Shown piece by piece: positions 41,265 to 51,090 of a DNA stretch of 52,549 bases. The stretch comes from Nitrosomonas sp. (GTDB taxonomy: Bacteria; Pseudomonadota; Gammaproteobacteria; Burkholderiales; Nitrosomonadaceae). The notes under the pieces are model-generated. The model saw only the letters and a list, made by a program, of their open reading frames with translations, ran no database searches and was not told the DNA's origin. Positions within the stretch are counted from its first letter, which is position 1. Each line of letters starts with the position of its first letter. Both the position numbers and the translations under genes were made by a program. Location: positions 1 through 52,549 of the forward strand of contig JAMWZR010000018.1 of the NCBI GenBank assembly GCA_024282035.1, written 5' to 3'.

Positions 41265-41429
41265 ATGAAGAAATTTCAGTGCAAGATCTGTGGTTTTATT
41301 TATGATGAATCGACAGGAGATCCCGAACACGGCATACAAGCAGGTACGAGATGGGACGATATTCCCGAGAACTGGACTTGTCCCGAATGTGGTGTGAGCA
41401 AGGCGGATTTCGATATGACGGAGATTTGA
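41265..41429 (+). CDS. Rubredoxin
   Basis: This one-iron electron carrier is only 54 residues. The four iron ligands are Cys6 and Cys9 ([11 protein letters not shown]) and Cys39 and Cys42 ([12 protein letters not shown]). The intervening [15 protein letters not shown] is the standard rubredoxin core. It starts at ATG 41265 and ends 4 bases before the reductase gene, forming an electron chain from NAD(P)H through the reductase to rubredoxin. The final acceptor is not encoded here. Confidence 0.96.
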   Translation: MKKFQCKICGFIYDESTGDPEHGIQAGTRWDDIPENWTCPECGVSKADFDMTEI

Positions 41430-41433
41430 AGTA

Positions 41434-42585
41434 ATGCCTCGAACAGTGGTGATCGTAGGAACCGGATTGGCAGGCTATGCTGTTGCACGCGAGTTAAGAA
41501 AACTGGATGACGATGTTTCCATAACCATGCTAACAAATGACCATGGCGGTTTTTACTCTAAGCCCATGCTTTCGAATGCATTGTCTACAGGAAAGACCCC
41601 CCAATCCATCTTGAATAGCGATGCGTCGCAAATGTCATCGCAGCTAAAAATTGCGATTCGTCCGCACTGTCCGGTTGCAGCGATTGACGTACAGCGTAGC
41701 CGACTAGTGCTGCAAAGCGGAGAAGAAATTACCTTCGATCAACTGGTTTTGGCGCTGGGGGCCGATCAGGTACGCTTACCCTTGGTAGGTGATGGAGTTG
41801 CAAAGATTGTTACGGTAAATGACCTTGATGATTATGCAAAATTCCGAGAATCCATTGCTAATAAAAAGCGAATCGCTATTATTGGCGCAGGATTGATTGG
41901 ATGCGAATTTGCCAATGATCTGGTGGCGGCCGATTATCAAGTCGACGTGATCGATATTGGTACGCAACCACTAGGGAGGTTGTTGCCGCCGGATGCAGGC
42001 GCTTTTTTGCAGAGAAAACTCGAAACGGCTGGAGTCAACTTTCATCTTAATACATCAGTTGAAACAGTAGATAACAGGGACGCGCGATTTTACTTGAAAT
42101 TGACAAATGGCCACTCGATCGAATCGGATCTGGTATTGTCATCGGTGGGATTGCGTTCGCGTACTGGATTAGCCAGTGCTGCCGGAATAGCTGTCAATCG
42201 AGGGATTGTAGTGAATCGGTTTATGCAGACGAATTCCGAAAATATCTTTGCATTGGGTGATTGCGCAGAGGTGGAAGGCAAAGTATTACCTTTTGTGATG
42301 CCCATTACACATGCTGCCAGAGCATTGGCTGCAACTCTGGCCGGTCATGCAACGCCTGTGCTCTATCCGGCCATGCCTGTGCTGGTTAAAACACCGGCGT
42401 GCCCTACTGTTGTTTCACCACCTGATTTTAATGTAACCGGTGAATGGCATACCGATAACGATGGTGATGGTGTAAAAGCGTTGTATCGCGATGGATCGGG
42501 TAATTTGCTCGGATTCGCCTTACTGGGTGCGGCAACAAAAGAAAAAATGGCATTGACAGCCCAATTACCTCCAATTTTGTCTTGA
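41434..42585 (+). CDS. NAD(P)/FAD-dependent rubredoxin reductase
   Basis: The 383-residue pyridine-nucleotide-disulphide oxidoreductase-type flavoprotein has FAD motif VVIVGTGLAGYAVARELR, NAD(P) motif IAIIGAGLIGCEFANDL and the second FAD contact ENIFALGDCAEVEG. It has no catalytic CxxC, as expected for rubredoxin/ferredoxin reductases. Its position directly after the rubredoxin gene (4-base gap) supports rubredoxin as partner. Such pairs supply electrons to oxidative-stress or alkane-type oxidases, and which applies here is not visible. Confidence 0.93.
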   Translation: MPRTVVIVGTGLAGYAVARELRKLDDDVSITMLTNDHGGFYSKPMLSNALSTGKTPQSILNSDASQMSSQLKIAIRPHCPVAAIDVQRSRLVLQSGEEITFDQLVLALGADQVRLPLVGDGVAKIVTVNDLDDYAKFRESIANKKRIAIIGAGLIGCEFANDLVAADYQVDVIDIGTQPLGRLLPPDAGAFLQRKLETAGVNFHLNTSVETVDNRDARFYLKLTNGHSIESDLVLSSVGLRSRTGLASAAGIAVNRGIVVNRFMQTNSENIFALGDCAEVEGKVLPFVMPITHAARALAATLAGHATPVLYPAMPVLVKTPACPTVVSPPDFNVTGEWHTDNDGDGVKALYRDGSGNLLGFALLGAATKEKMALTAQLPPILS

Positions 42586-42632
42586 GGCTCATTTCGGCAA
42601 GTTGCTTGCTCAAATCGGATTAATTCGTACTG

Positions 42633-43241
42633 ATGAAAAAATTTCTGTTTGATTTATTTCCAGTTATTTTGTTTTTTCTGGCTTTCAAGCAATACGATAT
42701 TTTTGTCGCTACAGCCGTAGCTATGGTCGCAGCGGTGGGGCAGATTGCGTGGCTCTGGTTTCGTCAACACCAGGTTGACAAGATGATGTGGATGAATTTA
42801 GCCATCATCATGGTATTTGGTGGCGCTACATTGGTTTCACAAGACGAAACCTTCATCAAATGGAAACCGACAGTACTATATTGGTTAATTGCAGCCATCC
42901 TGCTGGTATCAAGTCAGTTATTCAGTAAAAATCTGATTCGGATCATGTTGGAAAAACAGATTGCCTTGCCTGAAAACATCTGGCAGAAACTCAATTTATC
43001 CTGGTCTGGTTTTTTTCTGGTGATGGGGTGTATCAATTTATATGTTGCATTCAATTTTCCAGTTGATACCTGGGTTAGCTTCAAGTTATTCGGTGCAACC
43101 GGGCTGATGGTGGTATTTATGATTGTGCAAGTACTGATGCTCAGTAAATATGTGAAAGAGTCCTCCACGGCTGTAGCCGGTCAATTTGAGCCGAATCAGC
43201 ATGAGTCGGCAGAAAATGACAATAAAATTCGTAAGGATTAG
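42633..43241 (+). CDS. yciB: Inner-membrane septation-associated protein YciB (IspZ)
   Basis: The 202-residue polytopic membrane protein has about five hydrophobic helices. It starts [19 protein letters not shown], a hallmark of the family, and contains [15 protein letters not shown]. YciB is linked to cell-envelope synthesis and septation. The C-terminal 25 residues are polar. It is followed 5 bases later by a YciI-type gene and then a parvulin, the common yciB-yciI-ppiC order in betaproteobacteria. Confidence 0.94.
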   Translation: MKKFLFDLFPVILFFLAFKQYDIFVATAVAMVAAVGQIAWLWFRQHQVDKMMWMNLAIIMVFGGATLVSQDETFIKWKPTVLYWLIAAILLVSSQLFSKNLIRIMLEKQIALPENIWQKLNLSWSGFFLVMGCINLYVAFNFPVDTWVSFKLFGATGLMVVFMIVQVLMLSKYVKESSTAVAGQFEPNQHESAENDNKIRKD

Positions 43242-43246
43242 AAATC

Positions 43247-43549
43247 GTGCTCTATGTTATCAATGGTGAAGATATACCCAATAGTTTGGAAAAAAGACTG
43301 GCAGTGCGTCCTGAGCATTTGAAACGAATCCAGGCATTACAGGAGGCAGGTCGTTTGATTCTGGCGGGACCTTATCCTGCCATAGATAGCCAGGATCCAG
43401 GAACGGCGGGATTTTCAGGAAGTCTGATCGTGGCAGAATTTGAATCGCTTGCGGATGCACAGACTTGGGCGGAAGCTGATCCTTATGTCAGCGCAGGAGT
43501 CTATGCCAAGGTAATAGTCAAACCGTTTAAGAGGGTATTGCCGGCTTGA
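43247..43549 (+). CDS. yciI: YciI-like protein
   Basis: The 100-residue protein of the YCII/dimeric alpha-beta barrel family has a GTG start at 43247 (AAGGATTAG upstream). It shows conserved [18 protein letters not shown] and LAGPYPAID, then [16 protein letters not shown]. The His and Asp in these stretches are the putative active-site residues of the family. The reaction is unknown. It forms an operon-like pair with yciB. Confidence 0.92.
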   Translation: MLYVINGEDIPNSLEKRLAVRPEHLKRIQALQEAGRLILAGPYPAIDSQDPGTAGFSGSLIVAEFESLADAQTWAEADPYVSAGVYAKVIVKPFKRVLPA

Positions 43550-43710
43550 AGAATGTGTGTTTTGACACTGAATATATGCGATCGGTGCTTTAGAATGAAA
43601 AGATGTAATGATTCACGTTGTCAAAGTTAAGGGGTATACTTAAGCACTCTTGAAATAAGCATATTCTTCGCGAATATGAATTTTATCCAAATCACAGAAA
43701 AGGAAATTCC

Positions 43711-44505
43711 ATGCGTTTGACGAAATTATCACAAGTAATGATCGTTGGTCTTTTCAGCTTGAGTGCGTTATCGGTTCAAGCCCAATCATCAGGAGCAGTG
43801 GCTAAAGTGAATGGCGTTACTATTCCACAGTCACGTTTGGAATTAATGGTTAAAGCCGGTGTGGCCCAAGGGCAGCAGGATGGTCCTGAGATGAGAAAAG
43901 CCTTGCGTGAGAATCTGATTGCCGAGGAAATCATTGCTCAAGAAGCACTCAAGAAAAAGCTTGATAAAAGTTCGGAAGTGGTTGCTCAGCTTGAAATGGC
44001 GCGTCAAGCAGTTCTTGTCAGAGCTTTTCAAGCCGATTACATCAAGAATAATTCCGTCAGTGATGAAACCTTGCGTAAAGAATATGAAATGCTGAAGGTT
44101 CAGATGGGAGATAAGGAATACAAAGCGCGCCATATTCTGGTCGACAGTGAAAGTACAGCCAAAGAGATTATTGCCAACCTTAAAAAAGGTGGCAATTTCG
44201 CCAAGATTGCTGAAGAGAAATCATTAGATGATGGCAGCAAGGAGAATGGCGGTGAACTGAACTGGAGTCCTCCAGCTGCATATGTCAGACCATTTTCCGA
44301 AGCACTGGTCAAATTATCGAAAGGTGGATTGACCGAACAACCTGTACAAACTAATTTTGGATGGCATGTCATTCAATTGATGGATACACGTCCTATGGAA
44401 GTGCCCCCATTCGACGAAGTGAAACAAAATATACAGCAACGTGTTCTGCAGCGTGAGTTTGCTACTGTAGTACAAGAATTGCGTGGCAAAGCAAAAGTTG
44501 AGTAA
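43711..44505 (+). CDS. Periplasmic parvulin-type peptidyl-prolyl isomerase (PpiC domain)
   Basis: The 264-residue foldase has a signal peptide with cleavage predicted after VQA (residue 24), a helical N-terminal chaperone part and a parvulin domain (about 140-240). Within that domain lie KARHILVDSE, GGNFAKIAEEKSLD, GGELNWSPP and GWHVIQLMDTR. It is shorter than SurA and has one parvulin domain. It helps fold exported proteins. ATG 43711 has AAAGGAAA upstream. A TATACT box at 43635-43640 may be its -10 element. A shared terminator follows. Confidence 0.93.
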   Translation: MRLTKLSQVMIVGLFSLSALSVQAQSSGAVAKVNGVTIPQSRLELMVKAGVAQGQQDGPEMRKALRENLIAEEIIAQEALKKKLDKSSEVVAQLEMARQAVLVRAFQADYIKNNSVSDETLRKEYEMLKVQMGDKEYKARHILVDSESTAKEIIANLKKGGNFAKIAEEKSLDDGSKENGGELNWSPPAAYVRPFSEALVKLSKGGLTEQPVQTNFGWHVIQLMDTRPMEVPPFDEVKQNIQQRVLQREFATVVQELRGKAKVE

Positions 44506-44530
44506 TTCGTTGACATCACTAACAAGAAAG

Positions 44531-44564
44531 AAGATCGCCTGTTACTGATTCAAGGCGATCTTTT
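44531..44564. terminator. Bidirectional terminator overlapping the end of alr
   Basis: AAGATCGCC (44531-44539) pairs with GGCGATCTT (44554-44562) and is followed by TTTTC on the plus strand. On the minus strand the stem is followed by CTTTCTTG. The alr stop codon lies in the loop (44542-44544). It ends the parvulin gene and alr. Confidence 0.75.
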
Positions 44565-45621
44565 CTACACGCGGAGCCAAAGCACAGAGTAATTCATAAT
44601 TGGCTGTACCTGCATGCTGCGCTACTTCGTCGACCGAAACCCCTTCCCCCCACAGTACTACCGGACTATTGATTCCAGCATCCTGAATGTGTGTCAGATC
44701 AACTGTCAGCATGTCCATGGATATTCGACCTAGAATACGGCTGCGTTGATTATTGATCAAAACTGGCGTATTAGTCGGAGCATGACGTGGGTATCCATCG
44801 GCATAACCGCACGCCACGATGCCGATGCGCATGGGATAGTCAGCTTCGAATAGGCCGTGATAACCCACTCTATCCCCGCTTTTTAATTCTTGTGTGGCGA
44901 TGATCTTGCTGGACAACGTCATGACGGGTTTGAGGTTGAGTTGCTCGGCAGTTTGGTCTGCGAATGGCGATGCGCCATACAGCATGATGCCAGGGCGTAC
45001 CCAATCGGTATGTGTTTCCGGATAGCGGATAATCGCTGCCGAGTTTGCCAAAGAGCAGGAATGCATCAGACCTTGGGTGGCAGTTGTAAAACTTTGTAGT
45101 TGTCTCGCAACGCTATCCTTTTCGATATTTTCATCGGCACTCGCAAAGTGTGTCATCAGAGTAATGCTGTTCGCACATTGGTGTTGTTTAAGGGTATTGA
45201 CCGCGCGAACAAACTGCTCGGGAGTCAATCCCAGTCTATTCATGCCAGTATTGATTTTGAGATACAAGTCCAGCTGACGATGTTTGGAATGCGTCAGCAT
45301 GGATACTTGTTCGTCATGATGAATCACGGCACTCAATTGGAATTCCTCGAACAGGGCTAATTCCTGTGGAGTGAAAAAACCTTCCAGAAGCAGAATGGGT
45401 TGACAAAATCCTGCTTCACGCAGATTGATTGCCGCTTCCAGTTCCAATAGTGCAAATCCATCTACTGTATTCAATGCGTTAGCAACATGCAGTAATCCAT
45501 GACCATAAGCATCCGCCTTGATAACGGCCATGATGCGTGATCGCGGTACATAGTGCCGAACGATAGCGAGATTATGTGTCAAAGCCGATAAATTAATGAA
45601 TGCTTGAGTGGGGCGCGCCAT
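44542..45621 (-). CDS. alr: Alanine racemase
   Basis: The PLP enzyme makes D-alanine for peptidoglycan. The 359 residues contain the PLP lysine in MAVIKADAYGHGLL, KINTGMNRLGL and WVRPGIMLYGASPF, and the C-terminal catalytic tyrosine in DRVGYHGLFEA. The start ATG 45621 is 240 bases from the divergent lplT gene. The end lies within a bidirectional terminator. Confidence 0.95.
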   Translation of the reverse strand: MARPTQAFINLSALTHNLAIVRHYVPRSRIMAVIKADAYGHGLLHVANALNTVDGFALLELEAAINLREAGFCQPILLLEGFFTPQELALFEEFQLSAVIHHDEQVSMLTHSKHRQLDLYLKINTGMNRLGLTPEQFVRAVNTLKQHQCANSITLMTHFASADENIEKDSVARQLQSFTTATQGLMHSCSLANSAAIIRYPETHTDWVRPGIMLYGASPFADQTAEQLNLKPVMTLSSKIIATQELKSGDRVGYHGLFEADYPMRIGIVACGYADGYPRHAPTNTPVLINNQRSRILGRISMDMLTVDLTHIQDAGINSPVVLWGEGVSVDEVAQHAGTANYELLCALAPRVEKIALNQ

Positions 45622-45862
45622 GAATGGAGAGTTGTGAATTAAACAAAAAAGCCTTAATTACTAAAAATGTATTGTTGTGATGTTGTCAATCGACCGTAAT
45701 ATCACCAGTAAGGACTGATACAGAATTTGTCACCATAATATGCTAATCTCGCGTGCAAAATAAGTAAAAAATCAGGATTGCATGTGACCAAGGCATATTT
45801 CGATATATTCCATGCGTATCATGCAACCCATTCTTCATTTTTATCACTGACAAGGAATTGTT

Positions 45863-47137
45863 TTGGAACGCGGTTTTTATACTATTATGGCGGCGCAGTT
45901 TTTTTCCTCGCTGGCCGACAATGCATTGCTAGTGGTAGCCATTGCATTATTGATTGATCTGCATGCGCCGGCTTACTTGACACCCATGCTGAAGTTTGTA
46001 TTTGTTCTGTTTTACGTCATTCTCGCTCCCTTTGTCGGAGCATTCGCGGATTCCATGGCCAAAGGTAGGGTGATGTTTATCAGTAACACCATCAAAATTA
46101 CCGGTTGCTGTTTGTTATTTTTGGCCACGCAGCAATATTTTGCGCTGGCGGCCTATGCTGTCGTGGGCTTGGGGGCGGCAGCCTATTCTCCTGCCAAATA
46201 CGGCATCTTGACCGAGTTGTTGCCGCCGGAGAAACTGGTTATTGCAAATGGATGGATCGAGGGGTTGACGGTGGCGTCGATTGTCCTGGGGACGGTTCTG
46301 GGGGGCGTGCTGATTACACCGGCCGTCGCCGACATGCTTCTGGCTATCGATTTACCATTTATTGAGACGGGTGTGGACAATGCACTGGAAAGTGGTATTT
46401 TATTGATTGCCTGCATTTATGCGATAGCAGCGCTTTTCAATTTATATATACCCAATACCGGGGTTGATCACCGGATTCCCAAGAAGAATCCTTTTTACCT
46501 GATCCATGAATTCAGTCACTGTGTACGGTTGTTATGGGCCGACAAACTGGGTCAGATTTCTCTCGCGGTGACCACTCTTTTCTGGGGGGCAGGTGCGACA
46601 TTGCAATTCATCGTGTTGAAATGGGCTGAAGTATCCTTGGATTATCCATTGAACAAGGCTGCCCAATTGCAAGGCGTAGTTGCATTGGGGATAGCTGTGG
46701 GAGCGGTGTTGGCTGCGAGATGGATTTCGCTGCGACAATCGGTCAAGGTAATTCCGCTAGGGATTGCGATGGGGATCGTCGTCATGGCGATGATCATGGT
46801 CAAGGATTTGTGGATTGCCATTGTGCTGCTGATGATCATTGGAGGACTTGCCGGATTTTTTGTGGTGCCAATGAATGCACTGCTACAACATCGTGGGCAT
46901 ATCCTTATGGGTGCCGGACATTCCATTGCTGTGCAGAATTTCAATGAGAACTTGAGTATTCTGACGATGTTGCTCCTCTATGCTGCCCTGGTTTGGTTTG
47001 ATGTGCATATTTATGTTGTCATCGTGGCTTTTGGTGCTTTTGTTTCTATAGTGATGACATTGATCAGAAAGTGGCATGTATTGAATCAGAGTAAGGAAGA
47101 TTCGCTGCATTTGATTGGTGAAAAGAAAATACACTGA
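45863..47137 (+). CDS. lplT: Lysophospholipid transporter LplT (MFS)
   Basis: LplT moves lysophospholipids inward across the inner membrane for reacylation. The 424-residue major facilitator has about twelve hydrophobic helices. It starts MERGFYTIMAAQFFSSLADNAL, characteristic of LplT, with GLGAAAYSPAKYGIL and FFVVPMNALLQHRGH later. The TTG start at 45863 has AAGGAA six bases upstream. The next Met (45887) would remove part of the signature. No acyltransferase (Aas) is fused or adjacent. Confidence 0.92.
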   Translation: MERGFYTIMAAQFFSSLADNALLVVAIALLIDLHAPAYLTPMLKFVFVLFYVILAPFVGAFADSMAKGRVMFISNTIKITGCCLLFLATQQYFALAAYAVVGLGAAAYSPAKYGILTELLPPEKLVIANGWIEGLTVASIVLGTVLGGVLITPAVADMLLAIDLPFIETGVDNALESGILLIACIYAIAALFNLYIPNTGVDHRIPKKNPFYLIHEFSHCVRLLWADKLGQISLAVTTLFWGAGATLQFIVLKWAEVSLDYPLNKAAQLQGVVALGIAVGAVLAARWISLRQSVKVIPLGIAMGIVVMAMIMVKDLWIAIVLLMIIGGLAGFFVVPMNALLQHRGHILMGAGHSIAVQNFNENLSILTMLLLYAALVWFDVHIYVVIVAFGAFVSIVMTLIRKWHVLNQSKEDSLHLIGEKKIH

Positions 47138-47175
47138 TTCAAGAAGCAAACTGAGCAAAATGGATTTTGTGTTTA

Positions 47176-47910
47176 TCAGCTAAGTGATTGCATGGTATTC
47201 ATTGCAAAACACAAATCTTTCCAGGCTTTTGCTTTATCTGGAAGAGAACGAAGCAAGTAAGCGGGGTGATAAGTCACAATGAGCGGTATGCCCATATGTG
47301 AATGTACTTTACCGCGTAAACTAGCAATGCTTTCATCACTATTGAGAAGGTTCTGGGCGGAAACCTTTCCCAAGGCAACGATCAATTTGGGCTGGATCAG
47401 ATTGATTTGTCTGGTCAGGTAGGGAGCACACTGCCGCGCTTCGTTGAGACTGGGATTTCTGTTATTGGGTGGGCGACACTTGACAATGTTGGTTATGTAG
47501 ACTTGGTGAGTACGATCAAGCTGGATAGCAGCGAGCATCTGATCCAGCAGCTTGCCGGCTTGACCTACAAACGGTTCGCCCCGGGCATCTTCCGTGGCGC
47601 CCGGACCTTCACCGATAAAAAGCCAGTCCGCTTTTCTATCACCCACACCGAAAACGGTTTGGGTGCGAGTTTCATGCAATTGACAAGCGGTACAATGCGA
47701 TACGGCAGATTGCAAGTCGTTCCAATCGGCGTCAAGATCAATGAATTCCTGTTCGGTCAGGTTTGTTGGATTGGCAGCATCAGTGGATTGCGCCAATGAG
47801 TTTACTTTAGGGAGTGCTGAATTGTGGTTCGATGTCCCGGGACGCAAGCGCCATAGCGGAGTCAGCCCTAATTCAGCAAGTATCTGGTCACGTCGGTGTG
47901 GTGCAGTCAT
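47176..47910 (-). CDS. Family 4-type uracil-DNA glycosylase (4Fe-4S)
   Basis: It excises uracil from DNA. The 244-residue protein has the signature [20 protein letters not shown] (about 102-121) and the uracil-recognition TYHPAYLLR near 217. Four cysteines could hold the 4Fe-4S cluster (HCTACQLHE and the later KCRPP and QCAPYL). An N-terminal extension of about 60 residues before the first Cys is longer than in thermophilic enzymes and is usual in proteobacterial versions. The start overlaps the rimI stop (ATGA). It is the last gene of a six-gene operon. Confidence 0.93.
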   Translation of the reverse strand: MTAPHRRDQILAELGLTPLWRLRPGTSNHNSALPKVNSLAQSTDAANPTNLTEQEFIDLDADWNDLQSAVSHCTACQLHETRTQTVFGVGDRKADWLFIGEGPGATEDARGEPFVGQAGKLLDQMLAAIQLDRTHQVYITNIVKCRPPNNRNPSLNEARQCAPYLTRQINLIQPKLIVALGKVSAQNLLNSDESIASLRGKVHSHMGIPLIVTYHPAYLLRSLPDKAKAWKDLCFAMNTMQSLS

Positions 47911-48365
47911 AGCACCAGCTGCATGACGCGTGCATCTTCACGACCACACATGGCTGGATAATAGCCTTTGCGAGTGGCGATGTGCTGGAACCCCGCCTTT
48001 TGATATAGCAAAGCTGCGCTGTGATTGGATTCGCGTACATCGAGAAAAACTGACTTCGCATTTTGTGCTTTAGCGAGTGCAATCAAATGCAACAGCATTT
48101 TTTTACCCCAACCTTTATTCTGCCAGTCAGCAGCGATACCTAGAGTAAGAATGTGAGCCTCTTCAGGACTCATCATCATGATTCCGTAACCGATCAAGGA
48201 ATTGGGTTGTTCCAGTATCTGACAGATATAACCTGCTTTCAGTGAGTCAGCAAAATTACCAGGTGACCATGGAAAAAGAAAGATTTCCCGCTCAACCAGA
48301 ATAACGCGCTCGAGATCAGTGGGTAACATTTCGCGTATCACTGCATCTTGCTGTTGTGTGATCAT
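47907..48365 (-). CDS. rimI: Ribosomal protein S18-alanine N-acetyltransferase
   Basis: The 152-residue GNAT acetylates the N-terminus of S18. It shows acetyl-CoA motif A (LGIAADWQNKGWGKKMLLHL), VFLDVRESNHSAALLYQKAGF and the C-terminal RKGYYP with the catalytic tyrosine region. It overlaps tsaB by ATGA, the common tsaB-rimI pairing. Confidence 0.94.
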   Translation of the reverse strand: MITQQQDAVIREMLPTDLERVILVEREIFLFPWSPGNFADSLKAGYICQILEQPNSLIGYGIMMMSPEEAHILTLGIAADWQNKGWGKKMLLHLIALAKAQNAKSVFLDVRESNHSAALLYQKAGFQHIATRKGYYPAMCGREDARVMQLVL

Positions 48366-49039
48366 CGCTCGTTTTCCTTTAATGCAACCTGATTGCGCAG
48401 ATATACAGGTGCTGCATTTTCCGGTGTTGTAGCAGTACCATCACTGAATCTTGAAATAGCGAGAGCCGCAATGGCAGATGCATGGGGATGCAATCCATGC
48501 CTTATTTCCAGTAGGCTGTCGACATATACCGAAAGTAATTCCTCCTGGTATTTTTCAAATCCACTTCCACAAGCCACCCAAGTTTTTCCAGGCAGGGAAG
48601 GAGCTTGTAACGGAGAGCAAAGTGTGGGGTCACTGATCATTTTCCAAGTCTGATTTTGTCTTTGAAAAGCGGCATGATAAATCTCGCTCATGCGGGCATC
48701 AAGTGCGACCACTACATTGTCTTGACCAGTTTTTTCCGCTGTTGCTTCGAGTGTACTGATGCCAACTACTGGAAGATCCAAAGCATAGGCTAGTCCTTGT
48801 GCTACGCCACAAGCAATACGTAAGCCTGTAAAAGAGCCGGGGCCAGCACCAAAAGCAATACCATCGAGTTGTTGAAGTGTCCACTCGGCTTCAGCGAGAA
48901 TTTCAGCTGTCATTGGCAAGAGAATTTCGGAGTGACTTCTGATGGCCAAAACTTCTTTGTGAATGATTGTGTCGTGTTCACATAGTGCTACCGAGCAGAA
49001 TTCGGTGGATGTTTCAAGTGCAAGGATTTTCAACTTCAA
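48362..49039 (-). CDS. tsaB: tRNA threonylcarbamoyladenosine biosynthesis protein TsaB
   Basis: TsaB forms the t6A-synthesising complex with TsaD and TsaE. The 225-residue ASKHA-fold protein starts KILALETSTEFCSVAL and has AFGAGPGSFTGLRIACG near 65-81, plus VVALDARMSEIYHA. The start codon is TTG (49039), as no in-frame ATG precedes the family N-terminus. TTG two codons later is the alternative. The ribosome-binding site GAGAT is modest. It overlaps rimI. Confidence 0.94.
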   Translation of the reverse strand: MKLKILALETSTEFCSVALCEHDTIIHKEVLAIRSHSEILLPMTAEILAEAEWTLQQLDGIAFGAGPGSFTGLRIACGVAQGLAYALDLPVVGISTLEATAEKTGQDNVVVALDARMSEIYHAAFQRQNQTWKMISDPTLCSPLQAPSLPGKTWVACGSGFEKYQEELLSVYVDSLLEIRHGLHPHASAIAALAISRFSDGTATTPENAAPVYLRNQVALKENER

Positions 49040-49072
49040 TGGATCTCAATGAATGATTATTGGTGAGCAAGT

Positions 49073-49672
49073 TTACGCTTTTCCAGTAGGCTCAGCTATT
49101 TTGAGAAACGAGCCAGCGGGGCTTTCATGTAGATTCCATTTGCCTAACGGGATATATTCGACCCCATGTTCTGTCTGTTTTGATTGCATCAGGAACCAGT
49201 GTTTAGCCGACCAGTGAATCGGTATACCGAATGGGTGATTGATGTCGGATTGGTTTGCCTTGCGAATCAGTGTGACATGGGGTGTAAAAGTATATTTCTT
49301 GATTTTGAGTGGTGTATCGAGGATCGCACTCCACAACGAATCAGTAAGGAGAAAAAGTTCATCCGGAAAAGATGGTGCATGCGCGTAAAGGATTTGGTTT
49401 TGTTTCCAGTAGCCCAGTTGATTCAACTCGAAAGTGAATTCCCGAGCGGCAATGTTGTTCATGACTTGTTTTAAGATTGTGATGTGTGCTGCTGTAACAT
49501 TCCCAAGGAAGAGCAGGGTCAAATGGATCTGCTTTGCGGGGATGATGCGTCCTCCACACTGTTTTTGCGCTACCCTGGCATGGGATGCCAATTGATCTTG
49601 GACTGACCGGTTGGGCACCAGCGCAAAAAAAGCACGTATGGAGTCAGATTGTTTTGGCAAGTATTTAGTCAA
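49073..49672 (-). CDS. thpR: RNA 2',3'-cyclic phosphodiesterase (LigT family)
   Basis: The 2H phosphoesterase has 199 residues and both catalytic HxT motifs (IHLTLLFLG near 49 and PHVTLIRKA near 130). Its cellular substrate is uncertain. In vitro, family members open 2',3'-cyclic phosphates on RNA. The TTG start at 49672 overlaps the ispF stop by 8 bases. No in-frame ATG occurs before the first strand (RAFFALVP). Confidence 0.9.
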   Translation of the reverse strand: MTKYLPKQSDSIRAFFALVPNRSVQDQLASHARVAQKQCGGRIIPAKQIHLTLLFLGNVTAAHITILKQVMNNIAAREFTFELNQLGYWKQNQILYAHAPSFPDELFLLTDSLWSAILDTPLKIKKYTFTPHVTLIRKANQSDINHPFGIPIHWSAKHWFLMQSKQTEHGVEYIPLGKWNLHESPAGSFLKIAEPTGKA

Positions 49673-50162
49673 TATCGTTATCTGTGCGCTGGATCAGGCA
49701 TACAGCCTCGGCGGCAATACCTTCCTTGCGACCCAATGCACCGAGGTGTTCGGCTGTTTTGGCCTTGATGTTGATGCATTGTGTGGCGATACCCAGATCC
49801 TGGGCAACATGCATGATCATCATCGGGATGTGTGGAGCCATTTTGGGGCTCTGGGCAATGATCGTTGCATCAATGTTGATAACTGCATAGCCATGATTTT
49901 TTAATAAATCAGATACACTGCGAAGCAGGATGCGACTATCAATATTTTTATATTGTTGATCAGAATCCGAAAAGTGATGGCCGATATCACCAAGTGCTGC
50001 GGCTCCGATCAAGGCATCGCAAATAGCATGTAACAATACATCGGCATCCGAGTGGCCCAATAATCCCTTGTCATGAGGAATTTTGACGCCACCAATAATG
50101 AGATCGCGACCTTCGCAAAGTTGGTGAATGTCGCAACCTTGTCCAATTCTGATATTAGTCAT
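49665..50162 (-). CDS. ispF: 2-C-methyl-D-erythritol 2,4-cyclodiphosphate synthase
   Basis: The fifth enzyme of the MEP isoprenoid pathway cyclises CDP-methylerythritol phosphate. The 165 residues (family about 157-160) carry the metal-binding Asp/His in GQGCDIHQL and [19 protein letters not shown], with GDIGHHFSD and [12 protein letters not shown] following. It overlaps ispD by 8 bases, which fits coordinated synthesis of consecutive enzymes. Confidence 0.96.
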   Translation of the reverse strand: MTNIRIGQGCDIHQLCEGRDLIIGGVKIPHDKGLLGHSDADVLLHAICDALIGAAALGDIGHHFSDSDQQYKNIDSRILLRSVSDLLKNHGYAVINIDATIIAQSPKMAPHIPMMIMHVAQDLGIATQCINIKAKTAEHLGALGRKEGIAAEAVCLIQRTDNDID

Positions 50163-50862
50163 GGGTTTTCCTATTTTGTAGTATTAATTCTGCCAAGGCC
50201 AAATCCTGAGGGTAAGTTACCTTGAAGTTTTGCGCATCACTCATAATCAATTTGGGACTGAGTCCCATCAGTTCGACCGCACTTGCATCGTCCGTGATTA
50301 GTTTATTTGCGGTATTTTGTAATGCCTGAAGCAATATTTCATAGCGGAACATCTGTGGGGTTTGTGCTTGCCACAAATGTTCGCGGGATTCGGTTGCGGT
50401 GACGCGATTCTCAGAATTGGCACGTTTTAATGTATCAGCCACTGGAACAGCAAGAAGTCCTCCTGTTTCGTCCTCGGCGAGTTCGTGCAGTAATTGGTTT
50501 AACTGCGTGGTTGTTAAGCAGGGGCGGGCGGCATCATGCACCAAAATCCAATCTTGAGTGCTGACAAGATTATCTTGTTTTGCTGCCAGCAATCCATTAC
50601 GCACGCTGTCAGCACGGGTTGCTCCCCCACATGTGAAAACGAGCAGTTTGTCATTGAATTCAGACCAGTCATAAGCAAACCAGTGCTTGTCTTCTGGGGC
50701 AAGTACAACAATGACTTTGGAAATAAGTTGATTGTGGCAGAGTACATTGAGTGAATGAAAAATCATGGGTTTCTCATGCAGACTAAGATACTGCTTGGGT
50801 AGCGATTGCTCCATGCGGGAGCCTGAACCAGCTGCCGGGATGAGTGCAAAAAAATTGGGCAT
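50155..50862 (-). CDS. ispD: 2-C-methyl-D-erythritol 4-phosphate cytidylyltransferase
   Basis: The third MEP-pathway enzyme attaches CMP to methylerythritol phosphate. The 235 residues start [17 protein letters not shown] and carry [17 protein letters not shown] and VHDAARPCL, the CTP and substrate contacts. It is the first gene of the operon ispD-ispF-thpR-tsaB-rimI-udg. The roughly 230-base divergent region to prfB should contain its promoter. Confidence 0.96.
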   Translation of the reverse strand: MPNFFALIPAAGSGSRMEQSLPKQYLSLHEKPMIFHSLNVLCHNQLISKVIVVLAPEDKHWFAYDWSEFNDKLLVFTCGGATRADSVRNGLLAAKQDNLVSTQDWILVHDAARPCLTTTQLNQLLHELAEDETGGLLAVPVADTLKRANSENRVTATESREHLWQAQTPQMFRYEILLQALQNTANKLITDDASAVELMGLSPKLIMSDAQNFKVTYPQDLALAELILQNRKTHD

Positions 50863-51056
50863 TGTTTACTCGCTATAGTTCTACTATTGGTAATCAGTGG
50901 TAAGGGATAAGTCTTATCCGGTTTTAGGTTGGTATCTTTATAAAGTTGCGTCATTATAATTTCATTACGGTTTGTTCTGAATTCTAATTTTTCAAAGGAG
51001 TGGCAGTGAATACAGTATGCGGATAACGAACTCAGTCAATTCAAAATGTGCGAAGG

Positions 51057-51062
51057 TATAAT
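51057..51062 (+). promoter_or_regulatory. Candidate -10 box for prfB
   Basis: A perfect TATAAT lies 29 bases before the prfB start, followed by GAGGTGAT as ribosome-binding site (51079-51086). The corresponding -35 hexamer (around 51034) is poor, so this is a candidate only. Confidence 0.45.
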
Positions 51063-51090
51063 CTAGTTTTAATAATTTGAGGTGATAACA

